From Candidatus Galacturonatibacter soehngenii (lineage in GTDB: Bacteria > Bacillota > Clostridia > Lachnospirales > Lachnospiraceae), in assembly GCF_008830185.1 (NCBI RefSeq), contig NZ_WAGX01000005.1, positions 62,001-126,000 on the forward strand: a stretch of 64,000 bases of DNA, written 5' to 3'. How positions within the stretch are numbered: position 1 is the first letter of the stretch; each line of letters starts with the position of its first letter. Below the pieces are notes generated by a model. That model did no database searches and was not told the origin of the DNA. It saw only the letters and a list, made by a program, of their open reading frames with translations. Shown piece by piece: positions 36,564 to 45,602 of this stretch. The translations under genes and the position numbers were made by a program.

Positions 36564-37309
36564 CCAAACCTCCCTGTAATATAATCTTCTGTTCTTTTAT
36601 CCTTTGGCATAGAGAACAGTTTTTCAGTTTCATTATATTCAATTACTTCACCTAATAAAAAGAATGCCGTTTTATCCGATATTCTTGCTGCCTGCTGCAT
36701 ATTGTGTGTAACCATAACAATAGTATAATCTTTTTTCAACTCAACAGCAAGGTCTTCTATTTTAGAGGTGGATATCGGATCAAGGGCTGAAGTTGGTTCA
36801 TCCATTAGTAAAACTTCAGGCTGAACTGCTAATGCTCTTGCGATACATAGTCTTTGTTGCTGTCCACCAGATAAACCAAGTGCACTCTTTTTTAAACGAT
36901 CTTTTACTTCCTCCCAAATTGCTGCATCACGAAGAGATTTTTCAATGATATCATCAAGCTTTGCCTTCGATTTTACTCCATGTGTTCTAGGGCCATATGC
37001 AATGTTGTCATAAATACTCATTGGAAAGGGGTTGGGTTTTTGAAACACCATACCTACTCTTTTTCGAAGCATGTTAATTTCAATGTCTGTATAAATATTT
37101 TTGTTGTCTAATGTTACAAGCCCCGTGATTCTACATCCTTCTACCAAATCATTCATTCGATTCAAGGATTTTAGTAACGTAGATTTTCCACATCCACTTG
37201 GTCCAATAAATGCTATAATTTCTTTTTCAGGAATCGTAAGATTTACATTCTTTAGTGCTTTGAAATCTTTATAATATAAATCCAAATTCTCAATTACTAT
37301 TTTATTCAT
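36560..37309 (-). CDS. pstB: Phosphate ABC transporter ATP-binding protein PstB
   Basis: The 249-residue ATPase has Walker [10 protein letters not shown] at residues 36-44, signature LSGGQQQR near residue 146, Walker [12 protein letters not shown] and the switch His in MVTHNM. The PstB-type features [16 protein letters not shown] are clear. It powers phosphate uptake by PstSCA. Confidence 0.97.
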   Translation of the reverse strand: MNKIVIENLDLYYKDFKALKNVNLTIPEKEIIAFIGPSGCGKSTLLKSLNRMNDLVEGCRITGLVTLDNKNIYTDIEINMLRKRVGMVFQKPNPFPMSIYDNIAYGPRTHGVKSKAKLDDIIEKSLRDAAIWEEVKDRLKKSALGLSGGQQQRLCIARALAVQPEVLLMDEPTSALDPISTSKIEDLAVELKKDYTIVMVTHNMQQAARISDKTAFFLLGEVIEYNETEKLFSMPKDKRTEDYITGRFG

Positions 37310-37313
37310 CTAA

Positions 37314-38177
37314 TTACTCCTTCGCTATTTTTTTAGCAATAAAACCTGATATGCTGTTAATGACTACTACAATAATAAGTAAGATTACTGCTGTGGCATA
37401 GGACTGATTCATATACAACCCTTCTTTTGATAAATTATACATATGAACGGATAAGGTACTACCAGATCCCATTAAATCAGGGATTTGTGCAATTGTACCC
37501 GCTGTATAAATAAGTGCTGCTGTCTCTCCTACAATTCTTCCAATTGCCAGAATAACTCCTGCCAAAATACCAGGAACTGCTGCTGGTAATACAATTACAA
37601 AAACGGTTCGTAATTTTCCTGCACCCAGCCCAAAACTTCCCTCTCGATACACATCAGGAACTGCTTTTAAAGCTTCTTCTGTCGTTCTCATAATAAGTGG
37701 TAAAATCATAATAGCAAGTGTAAATGCTCCAGCTAGCATGGAATACCCCCACTTTAATGTGGTAACAAAAAAGAGAAATCCAAATAATCCATATACAATG
37801 GAGGGAATACCAGATAATGTCTCAGCTGTAACACGAATTAATCCTACTATTTTATTTCCTCTTTTTGCATACTCAACAAGATACACCGCCGAAAAAATAC
37901 CGATTGGTGTTGCAATGAGTAACGAAATTGCTGTCATTACTATGGTGTTAATCAAGGAAGGCATTAAGGATGCGTTTTCCGTTGTATATTTCCATTCAAA
38001 TAGCTTCCAAGTAATATTTGGTATTCCTTTTACTAAGATATATCCAACCAAAAATACCAATGTTAAAAAAGTAACTGTAGTAGCAAACATGACTAAGATA
38101 AATAGGATTGCTGAAAATGGATTACTCTTAAATGATTTTAGTTTACTCATAAATGACTGTGTATTGATAGCTTCCAT
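37314..38177 (-). CDS. pstA: Phosphate ABC transporter permease PstA
   Basis: The 287-residue membrane protein has six predicted membrane segments and the permease loop EALKAVPDVYREGSFGLGAGKLRT. The Pro-rich IPSIVYGLFGF segment is typical of PstA/PstC. Its start overlaps the pstC stop, and GGAGG precedes the ATG. Confidence 0.95.
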   Translation of the reverse strand: MEAINTQSFMSKLKSFKSNPFSAILFILVMFATTVTFLTLVFLVGYILVKGIPNITWKLFEWKYTTENASLMPSLINTIVMTAISLLIATPIGIFSAVYLVEYAKRGNKIVGLIRVTAETLSGIPSIVYGLFGFLFFVTTLKWGYSMLAGAFTLAIMILPLIMRTTEEALKAVPDVYREGSFGLGAGKLRTVFVIVLPAAVPGILAGVILAIGRIVGETAALIYTAGTIAQIPDLMGSGSTLSVHMYNLSKEGLYMNQSYATAVILLIIVVVINSISGFIAKKIAKE

Positions 38178-39025
38178 TAATATTTCCTCCTATTTAATAA
38201 CGATACCGATAAATTAATGATAAGGATAAATACAAACAGTACCACTCCAGTTGCAATTAATGCTTCTCTATGTAAATCTGCAGCATATCCCATCTCAATT
38301 ACGATATTGGCTGTAAGCGTGCGTACACCTTTAAAGATTCCTTTTGGCAATCTAGCTTGATTACCTGCAACCATGATAACAGCCATTGTTTCACCGATTG
38401 CTCTTCCTATCCCTAATACAACCGCTGCAATGATACCTGATTTCGCCGCTGGTAATACTACAAAAAAGATACTTCTTTCATGGGTTGCTCCAAGAGCTAA
38501 TGACCCTTCATAATATTGACTTGGAACAGCTCTTATTGCAGCTTCTGATACTCCTACTATCGTAGGTAATATCATAATTCCAAGTAAGATGGAAGCAGTC
38601 AGCATACTGCTACCATTTCCTCCAAATACCTCTCTTATAAAGGGAACTAAGAGCACCAGTCCAAAAAATCCATATACGATGGATGGAATTCCAGCCATTA
38701 ACTCTACTGATGATTTTAAGAATGGATAGATTCTCTTAGGGCAATATTTTGCCATGAAAACCGATGTAAGTATTCCAATTGGAACACCAATGATAATAGC
38801 ACCTGCTGTCAGATAGATGCTTCCTAATATCATAGGTAATATTCCATAAATGTTATTGCTCGGTTTCCACTTTTCTCCAAGCAAAAAATCAAAAACACCA
38901 ATCTCTTTGATTGCTGGAATACCGTTTACAAATAGGAAAAAGCATATTAATGCCACAGCTAACACTGACATACAAGCCGCAACTAAAAACACGATTTCCA
39001 TAAGTCTTTCTAAAATTTTGTTCAT
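38177..39025 (-). CDS. pstC: Phosphate ABC transporter permease PstC
   Basis: The 282-residue membrane protein has about six membrane segments, the IPSIVYGFFGLV segment and the loop EAAIRAVPSQYYEGSLALGATHERS. I start it at ATG 39025 because GGAGG lies six bases upstream; a start nine codons earlier would run through that site. It follows pstS and precedes pstA. Confidence 0.95.
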   Translation of the reverse strand: MNKILERLMEIVFLVAACMSVLAVALICFFLFVNGIPAIKEIGVFDFLLGEKWKPSNNIYGILPMILGSIYLTAGAIIIGVPIGILTSVFMAKYCPKRIYPFLKSSVELMAGIPSIVYGFFGLVLLVPFIREVFGGNGSSMLTASILLGIMILPTIVGVSEAAIRAVPSQYYEGSLALGATHERSIFFVVLPAAKSGIIAAVVLGIGRAIGETMAVIMVAGNQARLPKGIFKGVRTLTANIVIEMGYAADLHREALIATGVVLFVFILIINLSVSLLNRRKY

Positions 39026-39126
39026 AGGTCCCTCCATAAGACAAATATTCACAATTAAATCTTGGATCCAATTGTAAAAGAATATTGCGCAAAAGTGATA
39101 TACGACATCACTTTGCGCATAACTTG

Positions 39127-40107
39127 CTATTTTATTTCATCCCAAGCTAATGTTTCACCTGTATAAATTGATTTTACTTGGTCACTTGTTAATTCATCAA
39201 AACTATTATTTTTATTTACAACCACTGCAATTCCATCCATTGCAATTACCATGTTGGTCAAGCCACTTTCTAGTTCACTGTCTTTTAATTCACGTGAGGC
39301 CATTCCAATATCGCAGATTCCATCAATAGTTGAAGTCATTCCAGTTGTCGAATCACTTGTTTGTACTTCAATTTCAGCATTTGTATTGATAGCTAGGTAA
39401 GCTTCTTTTAATTTTTCCATTACAGGAGAAACGCTTGATGATCCTGCTATCACAATCTTACCTGCTGGCTTACTTCCTGCATATGCACTATTTTCAGATG
39501 CTGAAATGTATCCATTGTCTTCTACTACTGCCTGCCCATTTGCACTCATGATAAAATCAATAAAATCTTTGGCTACTTCACTTACATCACCTTTCGTTGC
39601 AATATTAAAAGGTCTAGCGATTTTGTAAGCTTTACTTTTGATATTTTCAACTGTTGGGTTTGCTCCATCAATCTTTAGTGCTTTTACTGTATCATTTAAT
39701 GAACCAAGTGATATGTAGCCTATGGCATAATCATCACCTGCCACTGTGGTCATCACTACTGATGTACTATTAGAAATAGTCGCTTCTTCGGTTGTCATAT
39801 CTTCCTTGTTACCATCTGCATCTTTTTCTTCTACTCCAAATAATTCAATGAAGGCTCCTCTCGTTCCTGAACCATCTTCTCTGGATACTACAGTGATATC
39901 ATTGGAAGTATCAAAATCACTTGTCACCTTATCTTTTGATGTATCCTCAGTCGTAGTAGTTACACTATCCGTTGATTGTACTGAATCTGTTGTTGTGCTA
40001 GTACTGGAGGATTCACCCGTACTTGATGAGCCACATCCCGCCAATAAAACCATGGAAAGTGTTGCTGTTGCAGCAAAGCATAATAACTTTTTCATTGTTT
40101 TTTTCAT
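39127..40107 (-). CDS. pstS: Phosphate-binding lipoprotein PstS
   Basis: The 326-residue protein has a lipoprotein signal with lipobox LLAGC near residue 25, then a Ser/Thr-rich linker of about 45 residues. The binding region includes VVSREDGSGTRGAFIELFG and IAGSSSVSPVMEKLKEAY, the phosphate-coordinating SGT/SSS patterns of PstS. It is the first gene of the operon and has Pho boxes upstream. Confidence 0.97.
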   Translation of the reverse strand: MKKTMKKLLCFAATATLSMVLLAGCGSSSTGESSSTSTTTDSVQSTDSVTTTTEDTSKDKVTSDFDTSNDITVVSREDGSGTRGAFIELFGVEEKDADGNKEDMTTEEATISNSTSVVMTTVAGDDYAIGYISLGSLNDTVKALKIDGANPTVENIKSKAYKIARPFNIATKGDVSEVAKDFIDFIMSANGQAVVEDNGYISASENSAYAGSKPAGKIVIAGSSSVSPVMEKLKEAYLAINTNAEIEVQTSDSTTGMTSTIDGICDIGMASRELKDSELESGLTNMVIAMDGIAVVVNKNNSFDELTSDQVKSIYTGETLAWDEIK

Positions 40108-40203
40108 AATATAATTCTCCTTCTTTACATTTCACATCTTTTTTACATTTTCTGTTTACAAACTCATTTTATAAAATGATTGTAAAATCCAAAAGCATGC
40201 TTA

Positions 40204-40320
40204 TGTTAAAAATCTGTAAAACTGTTTATTTACAATCTACAATGAATATTTTTGATTGTATTACGATTTTTATCATCCTTCTATCATAAAAGAGTTAAGA
40301 TTATGTAAAATTCATGTTAA
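40204..40320 (-). promoter_or_regulatory. Pho boxes upstream of pstS
   Basis: On the minus strand, 40320-40294 reads TTAACA, five bases, TTTACA, five bases, TTAAC(T): three PhoP-type hexamers at 11-base period. A second pair, TTTACA-5-TTAACA, lies at 40220-40204, nearer to the gene. The pattern matches the TT(A/T/C)ACA direct repeats bound by PhoP in Bacillus. Confidence 0.75.
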
Positions 40321-40324
40321 GCAC

Positions 40325-40367
40325 AAAAAATAGAGACTACCCAATGTATTTTGGGTAATCTCTATTT
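40325..40367 (-). terminator. Rho-independent terminator of the PTS gene
   Basis: The minus strand carries the stem AAATAGAGATTACCCAA / TTGGGTAGTCTCTATTT followed by T residues, about 15 bases after the stop of the PTS gene. Confidence 0.88.
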
Positions 40368-40381
40368 GAATGACAATCTTC

Positions 40382-42481
40382 TTATTTTTCAACAATTATA
40401 AAATCAGACTGCGGTTTGATTGCACCACTAGCAACTAATTTAATATCTTTACAATTATCTGAATTCGTTATTATGATAGGGGTTGTTACCTGGTAACCTT
40501 CTTCTTTGATTTTTTCAATATCAAATTCTGCTAGTAAATCACCAGTCTTTATTTCATCACCCGCTTTCACCTTAATATCATAATGCTTTCCATTTAATTG
40601 AACCGTGTCAATTCCAATATGAATTAAAAGCTCTACTCCACTATTTGATGACAAGCCTATGGCATGCTTCGTGTCAAATACCATATCAACTTTTCCATCA
40701 AATGGTGCGTAGACTTTGCCAATTTGTGGCTCTATTGCTCCCCCTTTTCCTAGCATTCCTTCAGAAAATACTCCATCATTGACCTCTGATAGCTCCAATA
40801 CTTTTCCTTCGATTGGCGCTTTAATTTTGTATTCTTTCTCGATGCTATCTATTTTTTCTTCTTTTTCTATTTTTATTTCACTTTGCGTTCCAGTTAAATA
40901 ATCCTCTAAATTAGATTTAATCACTGTCACCTTTGGCCCATAAATGATTTGCACGCCATTTCCTTTTAAAATAACTCCAGCGGCACCTGACTCTTTTAAA
41001 ATACCTTCGTTTACTTTTTTAGCATCATATACCGTTGTTCGTAATCTAGTGGCACAACAATCAACATCGCTGATATTGCTAGTTCCACCCAGACCTTTTA
41101 CTATCATTTCAGACATTTCATCATTTAAAGTACCTTTATTACTTTCTTTTTTTGCTTTTGCTGCTTCCACATCCGCTCTTTTGTATAGTTTCACTTCATC
41201 CGTATTTTCTTCCCTTCCTGGGGTTTTCAAATCATACTTAGAAATTAAGAAGCTAAATAATAAATAGTATACAATAAAATATATGATTCCTATTATAACG
41301 ATAAAAATCCAGTTGGTTTTTGCATTTCCTTGTAATATACCAAACAAAAACATATCAATTAGACCACCCGAAAATGTCATACCAACACCAACTTTAAATA
41401 TATGCATTAGCATATAAGCTCCACCTGCAAACAAACAATGAATTCCGTACAAGGCTGGTGCAATAAACAAAAAGGTAAATTCAATTGGTTCTGTAATACC
41501 TGTTAACATTGAAGTTAAAGCGGCTGATAATAATAACCCTCCAACTGCTTTCTTCTTGGCTGGTAATGCACTTTTATACATAGCAAGTGCGGCTCCTGGA
41601 AGACCAAAAATCATCAGCGGAAACTTTCCAGACATGAATCGGGTTGCCGATACGCTGAATTTTGTAACATTAGAAGAAGCAAGTTCCGCAAAGAATATAT
41701 TTTGTGCCCCTTCAATTAAAATGCCATCCACAACGGCTGTTCCACCAACTGCTGTTTGCCAAAAAGGTAAATAAAATACATGATGAAGACCAAAAGGTAT
41801 TAACAATCGTTCCATTAATCCATAGAGAAAAGTTCCTGCATAACCAGATTCCATTACAAACTTACCTACAGCGTAGATACCACTTTGAACCATTGGCCAT
41901 ACAAAAAACATTACAATACCAACTGCCAAATATACCAATGAGGAAATAATAGGAACAAATCTGGTCCCTCCAAAAAAGGATAAGACTTGTGGTAACTCTA
42001 TTTTGTAGTACTTGTTATGAAGTGCAGCTACCCCTAGCCCAACAATGATACCACCAAATACGCCCATCTGAAGCGATGTAATTCCTAGTACGCTTGTAGT
42101 TGAATTGGCAAGCATCGCCTCTGCTCCACCGCTTATCTCAATTAATGTACCAATTGCGGTATGCATGATGATAAAAGCAATTGCACCTGATAATGCAGCA
42201 ACCTCTTTTTCTTTTTTTGCCATACCAATCGAAACACCCATGGCAAATATCAAAGCAAGGTTATTAAACACTGCTGTTCCCGCACTAGCCATAACCCTTA
42301 AAATGTTGTTGATTATCGTACCACTTCCCATTATTTCATCCAAATGGTAGGCCGCTAACGTTGTTTCGTTTGTAAAGGAACTACCAATACCAAGCATCAA
42401 TCCTGCAACTGGTAAGATTGCAATCGGAAGCATAAAAGATCTTCCAATACGTTGTAAAACTCCAAATAACTTATCTTTCAA
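40382..42481 (-). CDS. ptsG: Glucose-type PTS transporter, EIICBA fusion
   Basis: The 699-residue protein carries EIIC (residues 1 to about 400, ten or so membrane segments), EIIB with the phosphocysteine in DVDCCATRLRTTVYD near residue 471, and EIIA with the phosphohistidine in ELLIHIGIDTV near residue 613. It imports and phosphorylates a hexose, most likely glucose or N-acetylglucosamine; EIIC alone does not decide. It starts with TTG after AGGAGG. A RAT/terminator leader upstream links it to the BglG-family gene. Confidence 0.9.
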   Translation of the reverse strand: MKDKLFGVLQRIGRSFMLPIAILPVAGLMLGIGSSFTNETTLAAYHLDEIMGSGTIINNILRVMASAGTAVFNNLALIFAMGVSIGMAKKEKEVAALSGAIAFIIMHTAIGTLIEISGGAEAMLANSTTSVLGITSLQMGVFGGIIVGLGVAALHNKYYKIELPQVLSFFGGTRFVPIISSLVYLAVGIVMFFVWPMVQSGIYAVGKFVMESGYAGTFLYGLMERLLIPFGLHHVFYLPFWQTAVGGTAVVDGILIEGAQNIFFAELASSNVTKFSVSATRFMSGKFPLMIFGLPGAALAMYKSALPAKKKAVGGLLLSAALTSMLTGITEPIEFTFLFIAPALYGIHCLFAGGAYMLMHIFKVGVGMTFSGGLIDMFLFGILQGNAKTNWIFIVIIGIIYFIVYYLLFSFLISKYDLKTPGREENTDEVKLYKRADVEAAKAKKESNKGTLNDEMSEMIVKGLGGTSNISDVDCCATRLRTTVYDAKKVNEGILKESGAAGVILKGNGVQIIYGPKVTVIKSNLEDYLTGTQSEIKIEKEEKIDSIEKEYKIKAPIEGKVLELSEVNDGVFSEGMLGKGGAIEPQIGKVYAPFDGKVDMVFDTKHAIGLSSNSGVELLIHIGIDTVQLNGKHYDIKVKAGDEIKTGDLLAEFDIEKIKEEGYQVTTPIIITNSDNCKDIKLVASGAIKPQSDFIIVEK

Positions 42482-42548
42482 TTTTGTTTCCTCCTAATTT
42501 ATATTATCTATGTTAAAGTATCCTCTTTTCAATACTGAAACATCCAAC

Positions 42549-42622
42549 AAAAAAAGACCTAAAATTTGTTATAACGAAAGACATGTTCTTACTTTAAAAC
42601 ATGATTAACAAATTTCTAGGTC
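42549..42622 (-). terminator. Conditional leader terminator of the PTS gene
   Basis: On the minus strand, GACCTAGAAATTTGTTA pairs with TAACAAATTTTAGGTC, followed by seven T. The 5' arm overlaps the 3' end of the RAT, so the two structures exclude each other. Confidence 0.9.
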
Positions 42623-42647
42623 TTGCCTGCATTATCAGTCACAATCC
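42619..42647 (-). promoter_or_regulatory. Ribonucleic antiterminator (RAT) of the PTS gene
   Basis: The minus strand reads GGATTGTGACTG, five bases, then GCAGGCAAGACC. This matches the RAT consensus bound by LicT/SacY-type antiterminators. Binding would prevent the leader terminator and switch on the PTS gene. Confidence 0.9.
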
Positions 42648-42679
42648 TGTTAATATTTTTTATTTTATCCAATTATTTT

Positions 42680-43519
42680 TTATTTATCAACAGTACTAAC
42701 TCTTCTTAAATGAATGGTTAAAAACATCATCTCTTCTTCGGTAATTCTTTTATGAAATGTATCTTCTACGTATTTTCCTATCAAAGTAGCACACTGATAA
42801 TCATTGGGATATCTGCTTTTAACGATATCTTGAAACGTTGCATCATCATCCTTTGAAACTTTATTTGCGAAAAGTCTTTGACCAAAAAACTTTAGATGCG
42901 TAATAAATCTCTCATAATGTAGAGTGCTTTCATCTAGCTCTAAGTTGTAATATTTACTTACTATACTAAGAATGGCTTTGATTAATTCTGTGATTTGTAC
43001 GGTATTGCTCATATTGGTATCTAATTGCGCATTAACAATATGTAATGCGATAAACCCAGCCTCATCTTCTGTTAAGCGTACCTTCAACCTCTCTTCAATC
43101 AGATCCAAAGCCTCAAGACCTAGCCCGTATTCCACAGGATAGAATTTCTTAATTTCCCACAATAATGCATTATGATATTCAAGATTCTTTTCCTTTCGTT
43201 CAAGGGCAAAGCTGATATGATCCGTTAAAGTAATATAGATATTATCACTTAGCTTCTTATTTAATCGTTGCTTGGTAAGTTCAATGATATCTGTTGATGT
43301 CTGAATCTGGTTAAGTGGAATATTTTCCAATAAACGAACAAGCTTATTGGAGACTTTTGCATCTTCCATTTTATATATTTTTTCAATTTTATCACTTGCT
43401 ACTTCATCCCCTGCTTTTTTACCAAATCCAAGGCCAAGCCCTCGGATTATAACTTCGTTTTCATCTTTATCAATTGAGCAGACAATATTATTATTAATTA
43501 CTTTCGTAATTAGATACAT
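42680..43519 (-). CDS. BglG-family transcription antiterminator (LicT/GlcT-like)
   Basis: The 279-residue protein has the RNA-binding CAT domain at residues 1-56 (ITKVINNNIVCSIDKDENEVIIRGLGLGFGKKAGDEV), then two PRD domains with the regulated histidines in TDHISFALER, GLEALDLIEERL, IALHIVNAQ, HLKFFGQRL and LTIHLRRV. PTS-dependent phosphorylation of these histidines would tune activity. Both this gene and the PTS gene have a RAT, so it should control itself and the transporter. Confidence 0.93.
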   Translation of the reverse strand: MYLITKVINNNIVCSIDKDENEVIIRGLGLGFGKKAGDEVASDKIEKIYKMEDAKVSNKLVRLLENIPLNQIQTSTDIIELTKQRLNKKLSDNIYITLTDHISFALERKEKNLEYHNALLWEIKKFYPVEYGLGLEALDLIEERLKVRLTEDEAGFIALHIVNAQLDTNMSNTVQITELIKAILSIVSKYYNLELDESTLHYERFITHLKFFGQRLFANKVSKDDDATFQDIVKSRYPNDYQCATLIGKYVEDTFHKRITEEEMMFLTIHLRRVSTVDK

Positions 43520-43596
43520 ACCCCATAGTCCTTTCTCATGTAATCTAAAAATGTATCATCATATTAGATTCCTTTGTGTACTTCATTCATTTAATT

Positions 43597-43643
43597 AAAA
43601 AAAGACCCTCCTAAGGATAAACTCTCTCATCCTTAAGTTGGTC
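43597..43643 (-). terminator. Conditional leader terminator of the antiterminator gene
   Basis: On the minus strand, GACCAACTTAAGGATGAGA pairs imperfectly with the TTTATCCTTAGGAGGGTC arm, followed by seven T. Its 5' arm overlaps the RAT end. Confidence 0.88.
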
Positions 43644-43668
43644 TTGCCTGCTTTACCAGTCACAATCC
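43640..43668 (-). promoter_or_regulatory. RAT of the antiterminator gene
   Basis: The minus strand reads GGATTGTGACTG, five bases, then GCAGGCAAGACC, identical in its conserved parts to the RAT before the PTS gene. It implies autoregulation by antitermination. Confidence 0.9.
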
Positions 43669-43726
43669 TTCTAAAACAGATTTAGTTTATCAAAGATTTT
43701 CTTAACTGTCAACTGGATTTTTTTGT

Positions 43727-44722
43727 TTAACTAAAATATAAAATTTTGCCTTCGCCAAATCTTTTCTCAATCTCTGCTTTTAAAAACACTTCTCCAACTT
43801 GTCGAAATTCTGGTCTATAGCAGTATTTTCCTATTCCTCTTCCTACCATAGCTTCTTGGTTATAAAGGTCAATTGCTTCTGGAAAAGCTTCTGTGTTTAT
43901 TTTTCGATGCACAAAACTATAAGTCATAAAAATAATCTCAATAAACATCTGTTTTTTCATTTTTATAGACAGTGTATCGTTTAGAATATCCAATAACCTT
44001 GTATATTGTTCCTTCCAATTCTCTAACAAGATTACAGGGGCAATTAAAATACCAACTTTATAACCTGCCTCTACCATTTTATTTATCGCTTCCACTCTAT
44101 TGGTCAAAGATGCAGTCCCAATCTCAATATTAGTAATGATTTCGCTTGGATTTACCGACATTCGAAAAATGATTCTTTGTTGATGATTGAGTGGTAGTAA
44201 ATCATCCACCATACTAAACTTTGTTGGAAATGTTAAATTGCCCTTACCTTCTCTAATAAATTGTTCGATGACAAAGGGTAAATTGTTTGTAATTGTATTT
44301 TCAAGTATTAAGTCACTGTTGCTGCCTATTTCAAAGGTTAACTCTTTTTCACTTTTTCTTGAGAAGCGCACCAATTTATCAAGCATTTCTTCACGATTTG
44401 CAAAAATTCTTAAATAGGAGCACTTGTTGTAGTTACAAACCAGATAGCAATACAGACACATAGCGCTACACCCCGAAGAAGTAAATGGGACAAGGTAATC
44501 AGAGACTTTATGATTTTCTGAATACTTGTGGGTTTTTCGAATTCCTAGAATTAATAAACGTTTCAGCGCTTCAAATTCACTGTTTTCTTTTGTTCTAAGC
44601 TCTTCAATATTATTGTGACTTGTGATTGGCGTCCATTCCAGTTCCTCATATTTTTTATAAAGTTGTTTTCCTAAATCATAATTTAACACTTCTGGTTCAT
44701 AATAAATTTTACTCGGCTTCAT
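43727..44722 (-). CDS. splB: Spore photoproduct lyase
   Basis: The 331-residue radical SAM enzyme has the cluster motif CSAMCLYC (Cys85, Cys89, Cys92) and the SPL-specific CNYNKCSYLRIFANREEMLD block. It reverses the spore photoproduct in DNA on germination. Its presence indicates an endospore-forming host. The gene is monocistronic. Confidence 0.95.
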   Translation of the reverse strand: MKPSKIYYEPEVLNYDLGKQLYKKYEELEWTPITSHNNIEELRTKENSEFEALKRLLILGIRKTHKYSENHKVSDYLVPFTSSGCSAMCLYCYLVCNYNKCSYLRIFANREEMLDKLVRFSRKSEKELTFEIGSNSDLILENTITNNLPFVIEQFIREGKGNLTFPTKFSMVDDLLPLNHQQRIIFRMSVNPSEIITNIEIGTASLTNRVEAINKMVEAGYKVGILIAPVILLENWKEQYTRLLDILNDTLSIKMKKQMFIEIIFMTYSFVHRKINTEAFPEAIDLYNQEAMVGRGIGKYCYRPEFRQVGEVFLKAEIEKRFGEGKILYFS

Positions 44723-44811
44723 TTTTCACTATTCTTTGTAATAGCAAGACAAAGTATCCTTTCTTTTCATATAACAATAGTGTTTGCAAAGTAATCTAAA
44801 ATATTCTTTCT

Positions 44812-45543
44812 TTATGAAACCGCATTTATAATACGAATTGCCTGATCTGGATAGTTGGTTATTATTGCCTCTACTTTTTGTTCTACCAAATACTTCATAT
44901 ATTCCTTTTCATCTGCATACCAAACATGAAGTGCAATCCCAAGTTGTCTGCACTCTTTTACAAATTCCTGATCAATTGCTCTCCAAACTGGAGGATGAAG
45001 AGCCCTTACCCCAAGTCCAATGGTATATTCTGGTATACCAATGAAGCCATCTGCAAAAAGCAATCCAACGTTAGCGCTACTATCTATTTCTTTTATCTTT
45101 AATATACTAGGATGATAAAAGGAAGAGTAAATAACCCTATCTTCCATCTTCATGCGTTTCACTGTTTCTAATGCTTTCTTTTCAATACCTGGATACTGAA
45201 AAATACCAGTCTTTAATTCTACATTCACAGTCAAACCAGAGGGTTCTAGTAATTCTAACACTTCCTCTAAGGTAGGTATTTTAATGCTTTGACTCTCGTT
45301 AAATACATCCTTACAAGAAAAAGCTTTCAATTCATCATACGTATAATCTTTTACAAAACCTGTTCCATTGGTTACTCTATCAATTTTTTCGTCATGAATC
45401 ACGACTAACTTTCCATCCTTTGTCAATTGAATGTCCAATTCTACTCCATTCGCATTTTGTTTGATTGCTAACTCAAACGCATTCATTGTATTTTCTGGAG
45501 CATATCCGCTTGCTCCCCTATGAGCCCACACTTGTGTTTTCAT
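44812..45543 (-). CDS. ugpQ: Glycerophosphodiester phosphodiesterase
   Basis: The 243-residue protein has the GDPD signature: WAHRGASGYAPENTMNAFELAI with catalytic His8, ELDIQLTKDGKLVVIHDEKIDR with the second catalytic His near residue 50, and a C-terminal WYADEKEYMKYLVE strand. It releases glycerol-3-phosphate from glycerophosphodiesters. No signal peptide is present, so it acts in the cytoplasm. It follows ugpB on the same strand. Confidence 0.93.
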   Translation of the reverse strand: MKTQVWAHRGASGYAPENTMNAFELAIKQNANGVELDIQLTKDGKLVVIHDEKIDRVTNGTGFVKDYTYDELKAFSCKDVFNESQSIKIPTLEEVLELLEPSGLTVNVELKTGIFQYPGIEKKALETVKRMKMEDRVIYSSFYHPSILKIKEIDSSANVGLLFADGFIGIPEYTIGLGVRALHPPVWRAIDQEFVKECRQLGIALHVWYADEKEYMKYLVEQKVEAIITNYPDQAIRIINAVS

Positions 45544-45565
45544 ACTAACGCCTCCTTATTAAAAT

Positions 45566-45588
45566 AGAGCAAGGTATCTTGCTCCATT
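45566..45588 (-). terminator. Hairpin between ugpB and ugpQ (terminator/attenuator)
   Basis: On the minus strand, GGAGCAAG-ATAC-CTTGCTCTATTTT forms an 8-bp stem with a short T tail. It lies inside the presumed ugp operon, so it may reduce ugpQ expression. Confidence 0.65.
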
Positions 45589-45602
45589 TCACTATACACC
45601 TT

